Source of the DNA: CAITWD01 sp963842065 | GTDB lineage: Bacteria; Actinomycetota; Thermoleophilia; Miltoncostaeales; Miltoncostaeaceae | Assembly: GCA_963842065.1 (NCBI GenBank) | Contig: CAWJEW010000002.1 | Coordinates: 535,438-599,437, forward strand | Length of the DNA: 64,000 nt | Direction of reading: 5' to 3' | Program-made: the position numbers and the translations under genes | The notes under the pieces: generated by a model | Databases searched by the model: none | Seen by the model: the letters and a program-made list of their open reading frames with translations, nothing else | What the model was told of the DNA's origin: nothing | Part shown: in pieces, positions 30,586 to 38,713 of the stretch | Position numbering within the stretch: the stretch's first letter is position 1 | Layout: each line of letters starts with the position of its first letter

Positions 30586-30627
30586 CGCTCAGCGCCAGGC
30601 GTCGGATTGGGCGCCGCGGGCGCCGGA

Positions 30628-30633
30628 TATACT
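30628..30633 (+). promoter_or_regulatory. -10 box (TATACT) upstream of deoC
   Basis: TATACT lies 34 to 29 bases before the deoC ATG. The predicted transcript start near 30640 is almost exactly at a short ORF (next entry). Confidence 0.5.
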
Positions 30634-30641
30634 GGGTCGCA

Positions 30642-30662
30642 ATGCGATTTGAGCGTCGGTAA
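30642..30662 (+). other. six-codon leader ORF ending on the deoC start (TAATG)
   Basis: ATG 30642 lies 8 bases after the TATACT box and reads M-R-F-E-R-R then TAA. The last A of that stop is the first base of the deoC ATG. deoC has only a weak ribosome-binding site, so re-initiation from this leaderless mini-ORF is possible. Such a short ORF could also be chance. Confidence 0.3.
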
Positions 30663-31364
30663 TGCGTACTGCGGACCTCTCAAAGACGCTCGACCACACC
30701 GTGCTTGCACCAGAGACGACGCGTGAGGACATCGAGCGTGCCTGCGAGCGCGCCCGCGCCGTCCACGTGGCTGCCGTGTGCGCGAGCCCGCGGTACACGC
30801 GCGTCGTCGCCGAGCGGCTGCGCGGCAGCGACGTCAAGACGTGCGCGATCATCGACGCGCCCGCCGCGCGGGGCGCCCGCGAGCAGATCGCGTTGGCCGA
30901 GCGGGCCGTCTGCGACGGCGCCGACGAGCTCGACGTGCCAATCAATGTGGCCGCGCTGCGCGCCGGGGCGTTCGGGGTGGCTCGGGACGAATTGATGCAG
31001 CTGGTGCGCGCGGTGCGCACGCGCGCGGCCAACGACGCCCGAGGCCAGGTGCTCGTCAAGGCGATCATCGAGGCGCCGCTGCTGGACGAGGCGCTCGTGC
31101 GGATGGCGTGCAAGATCGTCGCCGACGCCGGCGCGGACTTTGCGATGACCTGCAGCGGCGTCGGGACGCCCGTCGCGCTCGAAGATCTCGAGCTCATGCG
31201 CGAGTCGCTGCCGGACCACATCGGCGTCACTGCGCTCTGGCGGCGTCCGGACCGTCTCGGACGTTAAGGCGATGATCTCCGCCGGCGCGACCCGCGTCGG
31301 TACCGCCAGCGCGGTCGAGGTCCTCGAGCAAATCCGAGCCACCGACACCAGGGTGCAGCCATGA
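30662..31364 (+). pseudogene. deoC: deoxyribose-phosphate aldolase, frame broken by one extra base
   Basis: The first 190 codons encode a DeoC TIM barrel: LSKTLDHTVLAPETT, VHVAAVCASPRYT, GADELDVPINVAAL, and VLVKAIIEAPLLDE with the Schiff-base Lys. At IGVTA (about 31235) this frame turns into WRRPDRLGR and stops. One base on, it resumes SGGVRTVSDVKAMISAGATRVGTASAVEVLEQI to a TGA that overlaps the hisIE ATG. Skipping one C gives GVTASGGVRT, the expected active-site strand (usually GVKASGGIRT). DeoC splits deoxyribose 5-phosphate. The first gene of the his/trp cluster. Confidence 0.85.
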
Positions 31365-32020
31365 CTCCTCCCGAACCGGCTCGGCCGATGAGCGTCGACC
31401 AGGTGCGTTTCGACGCACGAGGACTCGTCCCGGCGGTCGTGCAGGACGCAAGCTCCGGGCGCGTGCTGAGCGTCGCGTACATGAGCCGCGACGCGCTCGA
31501 GCGGACCCTCGCCGAGGGTCAGACCTGGTTCTGGAGCCGGTCGCGAGGCGAGCTGTGGCACAAGGGTGCTACGAGCGGCAACATCCAGCACGTGCGCGGG
31601 ATCCTCGCCGACTGCGACGCCGATGCGCTGCTGGTGCTCGTGGAGCCCGAGGGCCCGGCGTGCCACACCGGCGCACGGACCTGCTTTTTCACCCAGCTGT
31701 CCGGTGACGACGCTGCACCCTTCGCCGCGCTCGCGGATCTGGCCGAGACCGTTGCCGCCCGGGCTGCCGAGGCCGACCCGTCGAGCTCATACACCGCGAG
31801 CCTGTTGGCGCGCGGCATCGACACCGTCTGCAAGAAGGTCGGGGAAGAGGCGACGGAGGTCGTCCTTGCCGCCAAGGGCGTCGAGCGCGACCAGGTGATC
31901 TACGAAAGCGCCGACCTGCTGTACCACCTCACCGTGCTCTGGGAGGCGTCCGGGGTCCGGCCCGACGAGGTCGCGGCGGAGCTGGCGCGCCGCCAGGCTC
32001 CGCGCGCAAACCCCGCATGA
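31361..32020 (+). CDS. hisIE: bifunctional phosphoribosyl-AMP cyclohydrolase / phosphoribosyl-ATP pyrophosphohydrolase
   Basis: A 219-residue fusion. Residues about 15-115 are HisI: VLSVAYMSRDALERT, TWFWSRSRGELWHKGATSGN and the metal ligands in DCDADALL and CHTGARTCFF. Residues about 125-210 are HisE: SSSYTASLLARGIDTVCKKVGEEATEVVLAAKG and YESADLLYHLTVLW. It performs two early steps of histidine synthesis. It overlaps deoC and trpE by four bases on either side, so it is part of the same operon. Confidence 0.95.
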   Translation: MTPPEPARPMSVDQVRFDARGLVPAVVQDASSGRVLSVAYMSRDALERTLAEGQTWFWSRSRGELWHKGATSGNIQHVRGILADCDADALLVLVEPEGPACHTGARTCFFTQLSGDDAAPFAALADLAETVAARAAEADPSSSYTASLLARGIDTVCKKVGEEATEVVLAAKGVERDQVIYESADLLYHLTVLWEASGVRPDEVAAELARRQAPRANPA

Positions 32021-33553
32021 CCGATCTGCATATGACCGTGCTGCCGCCGGCGTCCGAGCTCACGGTGGCGCCGACGCTCGAGGAGGTGCGGGAGCTGTCG
32101 GCCCGTGGCGGCCAAGTCGCGCTGACCCACAGCTGGATCGCCGACTGTGAGACTCCGGTCGCCGCATTTCTCAAGTTGCGCGACGGGGGGCCGGCATTCC
32201 TGTTGGAGTCGGCCGAACACGGCCGCCTGGGTCGGTATTCCATGATCGGCGTGCGGCCGCAGGCGATTGTGCGCGGGCACGGCAGGGAGCTGGTGCACAC
32301 GACCGCCGACGGCGTGGCGAGCATCCTGGACGCAGACGACCCGTTCGCGGCGGTCCAGGACGTCGTCGAGGCCGTCGGCATGCTGCCCTGCCGCGGGTCC
32401 GGCGCCGCCGTTCGTCGGAGGGGCCGTCGGGTTCTTCGCCTATGACCTGGTGCGCCAGGTCGAGCCCATCGGGACCGGTCCCGCCGATGATCTGGGACTG
32501 CCCGACCTGATGGTGATGATCACCGGGCCGGTCGTCGTGTTCGACCACCTGCAGCACACGCTGACCGTCAGCGTGCCGTGCGTGCTCTCGCACTCGGAGG
32601 ACCCCGAGCCGGCCTACCGGGCGGCGGTGGCGACGATCGCGGAGCTCAAGGCGACGCTCGTCGGGCCGCTGGCGGCCGAGCCGCCGCGGGCCGACGCCGA
32701 CGCCCCGCACCTCGGCGAGGTCACCAGCAACACGACCCGGGCCGCCTTCCACGCCGCCGTCGAGCGCTGCCGGGAGTACATCGTCGCCGGCGACGCGTTC
32801 CAGATCGTGCCGTCCCAGCGGTTCTCCGCCGAGGTCGACCTGGACCCGTTCGCGATCTATCGCGGGCTGCGGGCCGTGAACCCGTCCCCGTACATGTTCT
32901 TCGTCGAATTCGACGGGTACGCGCTGGTGGGGTCCTCGCCCGAGACGCTCGTCAAGGTCGAGGGCCGCACGGTCCACACGCGGCCGATCGCCGGCACCCG
33001 GCCGCGTGGTGCCAGCGAGGAGCAGGACCGGCAGTTCGCCGAGGAACTCCTGGCCGACCCCAAGGAGCGCGCCGAACACGTCATGCTCGTCGACCTCGGC
33101 CGCAACGACCTCGGGCGCGTGTGCCAGGTCGGCAGCGTCCGGGTCGAGGAGCTGATGGGCGTGCACCGCTACAGCCACGTGATGCACATCGAAAGCAGCG
33201 TGGTCGGTGAGCTTGCGATCGGGCGACGGGCCTGCGATGCGCTGCGGTCGACGTTCCCGGCCGGGACCCTCTCGGGGGCCCCCAAGGTCCGGGCGATGCA
33301 GATCATCGATGAGCTTGAGACGACCAAGCGCGGACCGTACGGTGGGGCCGTGGGCTACCTGAGTTACACCGGCGACCTCGACACCGCGATCACGATTCGC
33401 ACGATCGTCTGCGCCCAGGGGCGCGTGCACGTCCAGGCCGGCGCCGGCATCGTCGCTGACTCGGTTCCGGAGCTCGAATACCAGGAGACGCAAAACAAGG
33501 CCGCGGCCCTCTTCCGGGCCATCGAGGTCGCGGCGACTCAGCGGGGATGGTGA
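32017..33553 (+). pseudogene. trpE: anthranilate synthase component I, frame broken by one extra base
   Basis: The N-terminal domain reads correctly from ATG 32017 (FLKLRDGGPAFLLESAEHGRLGRYSMIG) to GML at about 32385. A CCC run at 32386-32388 then throws the frame into arginine-rich sequence. With one C removed the sequence continues PAAGPAPPFVGGAVGFFAYDLVRQ. It then runs through the whole chorismate-binding domain (GDAFQIVPSQRF, RPIAGTRPRG, DLGRNDLGRVC, SGAPKVRAMQIIDELE) to the stop at 33553. Restored length is about 511 residues, normal for TrpE. It makes anthranilate from chorismate with TrpG, which overlaps by seven bases downstream. Confidence 0.9.
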
Positions 33554-34131
33554 GCGGCGTGGCGCGCGTGATGATCGTCGATAACTACGACAGCTTCACC
33601 TACAACCTGATGCAGTACTTCGGTGAGCTCGGGGCCGAGGTCGTCGTGCACCGCAACGACCAGATCGATGTTGCCGGCATCGCGGCCCTGCGGCCGACGC
33701 ACCTGGTGATCTCGCCCGGGCCGAAGACCCCCCGCGAGGCAGGCATCTCGGTGGATGCGGTCCGCCACTTCGCCGGCAAGGTGCCCGTGTTCGGGGTCTG
33801 CCTTGGCCATCAGGCCATCGGCGCGGCCTTCGGCGCCGAGGTCGTGCGTGGCGCCGCGCCCGTGCACGGCAAGACGAGCCGCATCCACCACGACGGGCGG
33901 ACGGTGTTCGCCGGGATCGAGGACCCGATGGTGGCGACCCGCTACCACTCGCTGGTTGTCGAGCCCGGGCTGGCGCCCGGGCTCGAGCTGTCGGCGTGGT
34001 GCGACGGGGACGTGGTGATGGGCATCCGCCACCGTGACGTCCCGGTCGAGGGCGTCCAGTTCCACCCGGAGTCGATCCTCACCGACCACGGCAAGGCGCT
34101 GTTGGCCAACTTCCTGGCCCTCGAGGTCTGA
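33547..34131 (+). CDS. trpG: anthranilate synthase component II (glutamine amidotransferase)
   Basis: The 194-residue class I amidotransferase opens VMIVDNYDSFTYNL and has the oxyanion strand VISPGPKTP, nucleophile C85 in GVCLGHQ and the His-Glu pair in VEGVQFHPESIL. It supplies ammonia to TrpE and in many bacteria also serves PabB. ATG 33547 overlaps the trpE stop; GTG 33559 or ATG 33571 nearer the first strand are alternatives. The trpD ATG overlaps its stop. Confidence 0.95.
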   Translation: MVSGVARVMIVDNYDSFTYNLMQYFGELGAEVVVHRNDQIDVAGIAALRPTHLVISPGPKTPREAGISVDAVRHFAGKVPVFGVCLGHQAIGAAFGAEVVRGAAPVHGKTSRIHHDGRTVFAGIEDPMVATRYHSLVVEPGLAPGLELSAWCDGDVVMGIRHRDVPVEGVQFHPESILTDHGKALLANFLALEV

Positions 34132-35171
34132 TGCCGTCGCCGGTCGTCTCCTGCGCCATCGATCGCCTGCTCGAGGGCGAGGACATCGGGCGGGCGGGCG
34201 CCGCCGAGGTCCTGAACCTCGTCATGAGCGGCGAGGCCGGCGAGATCCAGGCTGCCGGATTTCTCATCGCCCTGCGCGCCAAGGGCGAGACCGCCGACGA
34301 GCTGGCCGGTCTGGTCGAGGTCCTGCGGGCGCATCTGGTCCCCGTCACGGGGCCGCCCGGGCCCTTCGTCGACACCTGCGGCACCGGCGGCGGGATCTCC
34401 ACCTTCAACATTTCCACCGCGGCGGCGTTCGTCGCGGCCGGGGCCGGGGTGGCGGTCGCCAAGCACGGCAACCGTTCCAACACGAGCAGGAGCGGCAGCG
34501 CGGACGTCCTTGAGGCGCTGGGCGCCCGCATCGATCTGTCGCCCGACGCGGTCGCGCTGTGCCTGGCCGAGACGGGGGTGGGCTTCATGTTCGCGCCCGC
34601 GCATCATCCGGCCTTCGCCCACGTCGTGCCGGTGCGTCGTGCGCTGGCCGTGCGCACGGTGTTCAACCTGCTCGGCCCGATGGCAAACCCGGCCGGCGCC
34701 ACGCACCAAGTCATCGGTGTCTCCGAGCGGGGTGCGCTGGAGCGCATGGCCACGGCCCTCGCCCTGCTGGGCACCCACCGCGCCCTGGTCGTCCGTGGGC
34801 GCGACGGCATGGACGAGCTGTCCGCGGCGACCATCTCCGACGCATATGAGGTCGATAGCGGCCAGGTGCGGTACCTGGAGATCGATCCGGCAGAGCTGGG
34901 CTTCGCGGCCTCGGGCAGCGACGTGCTCGCCGGCGGCGAGCCGGCCGACAACGCCCGACAGATCCGGGAGGTCCTGGCCGGCGCGCCGGGCCCGGCCCAC
35001 GACGTCGTCGTGCTGAATGCCGGCGCAGCGATCTGGATCTCGGGGGCGGCGGACGACCTGGCCGATGGCATCGCGCGCGCCGCCCGCAGCATCAGCAGCG
35101 GCGCCGCCGTCGAACGCCTGGCGGCATTTTGCGCGGCCACTCAGCGGCTCGCCCCCCGCACCACGACCTGA
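34131..35171 (+). CDS. trpD: anthranilate phosphoribosyltransferase
   Basis: The 346-residue product has the TrpD phosphoribosyl-diphosphate motif FVDTCGTGGGISTFNIS, then VAKHGNRSNTSRSGSADVLEALG, FMFAPAHHPAF and NLLGPMANPAG, with GMDELSAAT in the second half. It joins anthranilate to PRPP. The start overlaps the trpG stop (TGATG) and trpC follows after 18 bases. Confidence 0.96.
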   Translation: MPSPVVSCAIDRLLEGEDIGRAGAAEVLNLVMSGEAGEIQAAGFLIALRAKGETADELAGLVEVLRAHLVPVTGPPGPFVDTCGTGGGISTFNISTAAAFVAAGAGVAVAKHGNRSNTSRSGSADVLEALGARIDLSPDAVALCLAETGVGFMFAPAHHPAFAHVVPVRRALAVRTVFNLLGPMANPAGATHQVIGVSERGALERMATALALLGTHRALVVRGRDGMDELSAATISDAYEVDSGQVRYLEIDPAELGFAASGSDVLAGGEPADNARQIREVLAGAPGPAHDVVVLNAGAAIWISGAADDLADGIARAARSISSGAAVERLAAFCAATQRLAPRTTT

Positions 35172-35189
35172 CCGTCGGAGGACCGCCGC

Positions 35190-35975
35190 GTGCCCACGTT
35201 TCTCGAAACGGTGATCGCGCATACGCGTGAGCTCGTCGACCAGCGCCGCGCCAAGGTGGAGGAGGCACAGCTGCGCGCCCAGCTCGCCGACGCACCGCCG
35301 GTGGGTTCGTTCGCCGGGGCGCTGGCGACCCCTGGCATGAGCCTTATCGCCGAGATGAAACGGGCCAGCCCGTCACGCGGCGCGATCCAGGCCGGTGCCG
35401 AGGTGGCGCCGATCGTCACCGCCTACACGGCGGCCGGGGCATCGGCCATCTCGGTACTGACTGAGCCCAGGTGGTTCGGAGGAAGCCTGGACGACCTGAT
35501 CGCCGCGCACGCCACCGTGGCCACACCGCTCTTGCGCAAGGACTTCATCGTCGACGCGTACCAGCTCGTCGAGGCCAGGCTCGCCGGTGCCAGCGCCGCC
35601 CTGCTGATCGTCGCGGCGTTTCCGGACGCCGATGCGCTCGCCGCGCTTATCGTCGCCGCGGACGCGATCGGCCTGGACACGCTCGTCGAAGTCCATGACG
35701 AGGCCGACCTTCACACCGCGCGCGCGGTCGGGTCGCGGATCGTGGGCATCAACAACCGCGACCTGCACAGCCTGGAGGTCGACCTCACGACGAGCCTGCG
35801 GCTGCGGCCCCGCGTTCCTGCCGAGGTGATCGTCGTGGCAGAGTCGGGCATCTCGACCCGGGAGGACGTCCGGGACCTGGAGGACGCCGGCGTTGACGCG
35901 ATCCTGGTCGGCGAGGCGCTCATGCGCGTCAACGACCCGGTCGCGACCGCAGCCGAGCTGCTCGGGCGCCGATAG
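35190..35975 (+). CDS. trpC: indole-3-glycerol phosphate synthase
   Basis: A 261-residue TIM barrel with SLIAEMKRASPSRGAI (substrate Lys), ISVLTEPRWFGGSLDDL, LLRKDFIVDAYQ, DTLVEVHDEADLHTA, GINNRDLHSLEVDL and VAESGISTREDV, all standard IGPS strands. It converts carboxyphenylamino-deoxyribulose phosphate to indoleglycerol phosphate. The preceding isomerase TrpF is not in the cluster; in actinobacteria that step is usually done by PriA (HisA), consistent with the gap. GTG start after GGAGGACC. Confidence 0.96.
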   Translation: MPTFLETVIAHTRELVDQRRAKVEEAQLRAQLADAPPVGSFAGALATPGMSLIAEMKRASPSRGAIQAGAEVAPIVTAYTAAGASAISVLTEPRWFGGSLDDLIAAHATVATPLLRKDFIVDAYQLVEARLAGASAALLIVAAFPDADALAALIVAADAIGLDTLVEVHDEADLHTARAVGSRIVGINNRDLHSLEVDLTTSLRLRPRVPAEVIVVAESGISTREDVRDLEDAGVDAILVGEALMRVNDPVATAAELLGRR

Positions 35976-36044
35976 CGGGCGCCGGCCGCACGCGAACGCC
36001 GTTGGTACGCGCCAGGACGGACGTCCGTCACGCGGCTGTGGCGC

Positions 36045-36050
36045 TACGCT
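36045..36050 (+). promoter_or_regulatory. -10 box (TACGCT), likely leaderless promoter
   Basis: TACGCT ends 7 bases before GTG 36058 without any Shine-Dalgarno sequence, giving the thioredoxin-like gene its own promoter inside the trp cluster. Confidence 0.4.
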
Positions 36051-36057
36051 TAGCCGC

Positions 36058-36699
36058 GTGAACTCCGACGACCCCGCCAAGCCCCCGACCGAACGCCGCG
36101 GTTGGGATCGTCGCCAGATTACGGTCGCCTCGCTCTGCGCCGTCGTGATCGCCGCCATTGCCGTCCTGTTGATCGTCGGACTCATCAACCGCAACGTCAA
36201 CAACTCGATCGACGCGGCGATCGCCAAGGGCGAGCGCGTCCCTGCACCCGGGTTCACGCTGCCCGTGCTGACCAGCACCGCGGGCCTGCCTGCGCCCGGC
36301 CAGAACCTGTCGCTCTCGCAGCTGCGCGGGCACCCGGTCGTCCTGAACATCTGGGCGTCGTGGTGCGTGCCGTGCACCGATGAGGCCCCGATCCTCCAGT
36401 CGATGTGGGACCGGTACCGCGGCGAGGGCGTCTACATCCTGGGCATCGACGTCAAGGATCTGACCGGCGACGCGCTGAGCTTCCACAAGGAGTACGGGCT
36501 GACGTTCCCGACCGTGCGCGACGGCGAGGGCAACATCGAAGGCCCCTACGGGACCACGGGCGTGCCGGAGAGCTTCATCATCGATCGCGACGGCAAGATC
36601 GCCGCCGCGCTGCGCGGTCCGCTGTCGGCGTCCGGGTCGACCGCCAACGTCAACAGCTTCGTGTCGGTCCTCAACACCGTGATCGCCGAACGGACCTAA
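36058..36699 (+). CDS. membrane-anchored thiol:disulfide oxidoreductase, TlpA/CcmG (DsbE) type
   Basis: The 213-residue product has a cytosolic N-terminus, one membrane anchor (about residues 20-45) and an extracytoplasmic thioredoxin fold: LSLSQLRGHPVVLNIWASWCVPC with the active cysteines C103 and C106, then APILQSMWDRYRGEGVYILGIDVKD and the cis-Pro region TGVPESFIID. This is the TlpA/CcmG layout; CcmG reduces apocytochrome c or CcmH. The ccmH-like gene follows after four bases, which supports the cytochrome c maturation role. GTG 36058 is chosen for its distance from the -10 box. Confidence 0.88.
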   Translation: MNSDDPAKPPTERRGWDRRQITVASLCAVVIAAIAVLLIVGLINRNVNNSIDAAIAKGERVPAPGFTLPVLTSTAGLPAPGQNLSLSQLRGHPVVLNIWASWCVPCTDEAPILQSMWDRYRGEGVYILGIDVKDLTGDALSFHKEYGLTFPTVRDGEGNIEGPYGTTGVPESFIIDRDGKIAAALRGPLSASGSTANVNSFVSVLNTVIAERT

Positions 36700-36703
36700 C
36701 GCG

Positions 36704-37156
36704 ATGTCGCGCCGCTTGCTGGCCGCGCTGTGTGCGGCGCTCATCCTCGCCGTCGCCGCGGCACCCGCCGTGGCGAGCGTCGATGTGCTCGGGCTCGAGC
36801 AGCAGCTCAAGTGCCCGACCTGCGAGGTCCCCCTGAACGTCTCCAACGCCCCGTCGGCGCTGCGGATCAAGGCCTACATCGAGGAGAAGGCCGCCGACGG
36901 CTGGACGTCGGGCCAGATCGAGCAGTCGCTGGTCCAACAATTCGGGCGCGACATCCTCGCGACGCCTCCCAAGTCGGGCTTCGACCTGATCGTGTGGGTT
37001 GTCCCGGCGGTGCTGATCCTCACCGGCCTGGTGGCCATTCCGTTGATCGCGCGCGCCTGGATCCGGCGCAATCGCCTGATCGCGCCGGCCGGCGTGGACG
37101 CGAGTCCGGAGGAGCTCGCGCGGCTCGATCAGCAGTTACGACAACTCGGCGACTGA
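36704..37156 (+). CDS. ccmH: cytochrome c-type biogenesis protein CcmH
   Basis: A 150-residue protein with a signal peptide (about residues 1-25), the CcmH redox motif LKCPTC (C37, C40; usually LRCPxC), a helical hairpin containing IKAYIEEKAADGWTSGQIEQSLV, and a C-terminal membrane helix near residues 98-120. CcmH keeps the apocytochrome CxxCH thiols reduced for heme ligation. Lys replaces Arg in the motif. Paired with the TlpA/CcmG-like gene; the other ccm genes are not in this window. Confidence 0.88.
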   Translation: MSRRLLAALCAALILAVAAAPAVASVDVLGLEQQLKCPTCEVPLNVSNAPSALRIKAYIEEKAADGWTSGQIEQSLVQQFGRDILATPPKSGFDLIVWVVPAVLILTGLVAIPLIARAWIRRNRLIAPAGVDASPEELARLDQQLRQLGD

Positions 37157-37194
37157 ATCGGGTCCGGCGGCGCGGTGCGCCCGCCGGCGGGGGA

Positions 37195-37200
37195 TACACT
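37195..37200 (+). promoter_or_regulatory. -10 box (TACACT) upstream of the trpB-like gene
   Basis: TACACT lies about 35 bases before ATG 37236. A GAGAGGGGA ribosome-binding site lies between, so this gene has an ordinary leader, unlike the leaderless ones. Confidence 0.45.
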
Positions 37201-37235
37201 CAGCCCATCGTTGCCGACGGCCGAGAGGGGACCGC

Positions 37236-38600
37236 ATGTCGCAGCATCGCTACCTGCTGACCGAAGACAAGATCCCGAAGCGCTGGTACAACATCGCGGC
37301 GGATCTGCCCACACCGATGCCGCCGCCGCTGGCCCCCGACGGCAGCGCGCTGCGGCCGGAGATGATGACGCCCATCTTCCCGATGGAGCTCATCCTTCAG
37401 GAGGTCAGCCAAGAGCGCTGGATCGCCATCCCGGACCCGGTGCGGGAGGTCTACGCCCTGTGGCGGCCGACCCCGCTGCACCGCGCGCTGGGCTTTGAGC
37501 GCGCGCTCGGCACCGACTGCAAGATCTTCTACAAGTGGGAGGGCTCGAGCCCGGCCGGCTCCCACAAGCCCAACACCTCCGTCCCGCAGGCCTACTACAA
37601 CGCGCAGGCGGGCGTGCGGCGGCTGGCGACCGAGACCGGCGCCGGTCAATGGGGGTCGGCGCTGGCGCTTGCCTGCCAGTTGTTCGGCCTCGAGTGCAAG
37701 GTGTACATGGTGCGCGTCAGCTACGACAGCAAGCCGTACCGGCGGGTGATGATCGAGACCTGGGGCGGCGAGTGCGTGGCCAGCCCCTCCCCGGAGACCA
37801 ACGCGGGCCGGGCGATCCTGGCCGAGCACCCCGATTCGACCGGCAGCCTGGGCATCGCCATCTCCGAGGCCGTCGAGGACGCCGCGACGCACGAGGACAC
37901 CAACTACGCGCTCGGCAGCGTGCTCAACCATGTCTTGCTGCACCAGACCGTGGTCGGCCAGGAGGCCGTCGAACAAATGCAGATGGCGGGAGCCCAGCCC
38001 GATGTCGTGGTCGGGTGCGTTGGCGGAGGGTCGAATTTCTCGGGGCTCGCCTTCCCGTTCCTTGCCCAGAAGTTCGCCGGGGCGGACATCAAGGTGGTCG
38101 CCGCCGAGCCGGCGTCGTGCCCGAGCCTGACCCGCGGGGTCTACGGGTACGACTTCGGTGACACGGCCGGCATGACCCCGCTGCTGCCGATGCACTCGCT
38201 GGGGCACTCGTTCGTGCCGCCGTCGATCCACTCGGGTGGTCTGCGCTACCACGGCATGGCGCCGCTGGTCTCGCACCTGGTCCACACCGGCCTCGTCGAG
38301 GCGCGGGCCTACCGTCAGCTCGAGTGCTTCGACCAGGCGGTCCTGTTCGGTCGCGCCGAGGGCATCATCCCGGCGCCCGAGGCCTCGCACGCGATTCGCG
38401 GCGTGGTCGATGAGGTCGAACGCGCCCGCCAGGAGGGCGTCTCCAAGACGATCCTGTTCAACCTGTGTGGCCACGGCAACTTCGACATGGCGGCCTACCA
38501 GCAGTATTTGGCCGGCGAGATGATCGACTCCGAGTACTCCCAGGACGAACTCGACCACGCCACGGCCGAGCTCGCCCGGATGCCCGCGCTGCCGGCCTGA
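37236..38600 (+). CDS. trpB: TrpB2-type tryptophan synthase beta chain (PLP enzyme)
   Basis: The 454-residue product has the long N-terminus of the TrpB2 branch (KRWYNIAADLP) and the cofactor Lys K111 in PAGSHKPNTS. ETGAGQWGSALALACQLFG and the glycine loop VGCVGGGSNFSGLAFPF follow, and a C-terminal ILFNLCGHGNFDM. TrpB2 enzymes make tryptophan from indole (or other substrates) and bind TrpA poorly. No trpA is in the window, so whether this is the biosynthetic beta chain or an indole-salvage enzyme is open. It lies at the end of the trp/ccm cluster behind its own promoter. Confidence 0.93.
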   Translation: MSQHRYLLTEDKIPKRWYNIAADLPTPMPPPLAPDGSALRPEMMTPIFPMELILQEVSQERWIAIPDPVREVYALWRPTPLHRALGFERALGTDCKIFYKWEGSSPAGSHKPNTSVPQAYYNAQAGVRRLATETGAGQWGSALALACQLFGLECKVYMVRVSYDSKPYRRVMIETWGGECVASPSPETNAGRAILAEHPDSTGSLGIAISEAVEDAATHEDTNYALGSVLNHVLLHQTVVGQEAVEQMQMAGAQPDVVVGCVGGGSNFSGLAFPFLAQKFAGADIKVVAAEPASCPSLTRGVYGYDFGDTAGMTPLLPMHSLGHSFVPPSIHSGGLRYHGMAPLVSHLVHTGLVEARAYRQLECFDQAVLFGRAEGIIPAPEASHAIRGVVDEVERARQEGVSKTILFNLCGHGNFDMAAYQQYLAGEMIDSEYSQDELDHATAELARMPALPA

Positions 38601-38610
38601 GCCGGGGTGA

Positions 38611-38642
38611 CCCGGGGGTGCCCAGACCGGGCATCCCCCGGG
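38611..38642 (+). terminator. strong GC hairpin after trpB
   Basis: Arms 38611-38623 and 38629-38642 pair over 13 bp with one bulged T and a 5-base loop. It starts 10 bases after the trpB stop. No T-run follows, as is usual for actinobacterial terminators. Confidence 0.6.
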
Positions 38643-38713
38643 ATGCACGACCCTTGAGTTGCTGCGCACGTGTGCCGATGGGTACACGCAAGCATCGACG
38701 GCGAGGAGGCCGT

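Noticed and set aside
38465..38713. N-terminal extension of the HD-GYP protein
   Set aside because: It overlaps the end of trpB and the terminator hairpin; the GTG after GAGGAGG at 38714 is a better start.
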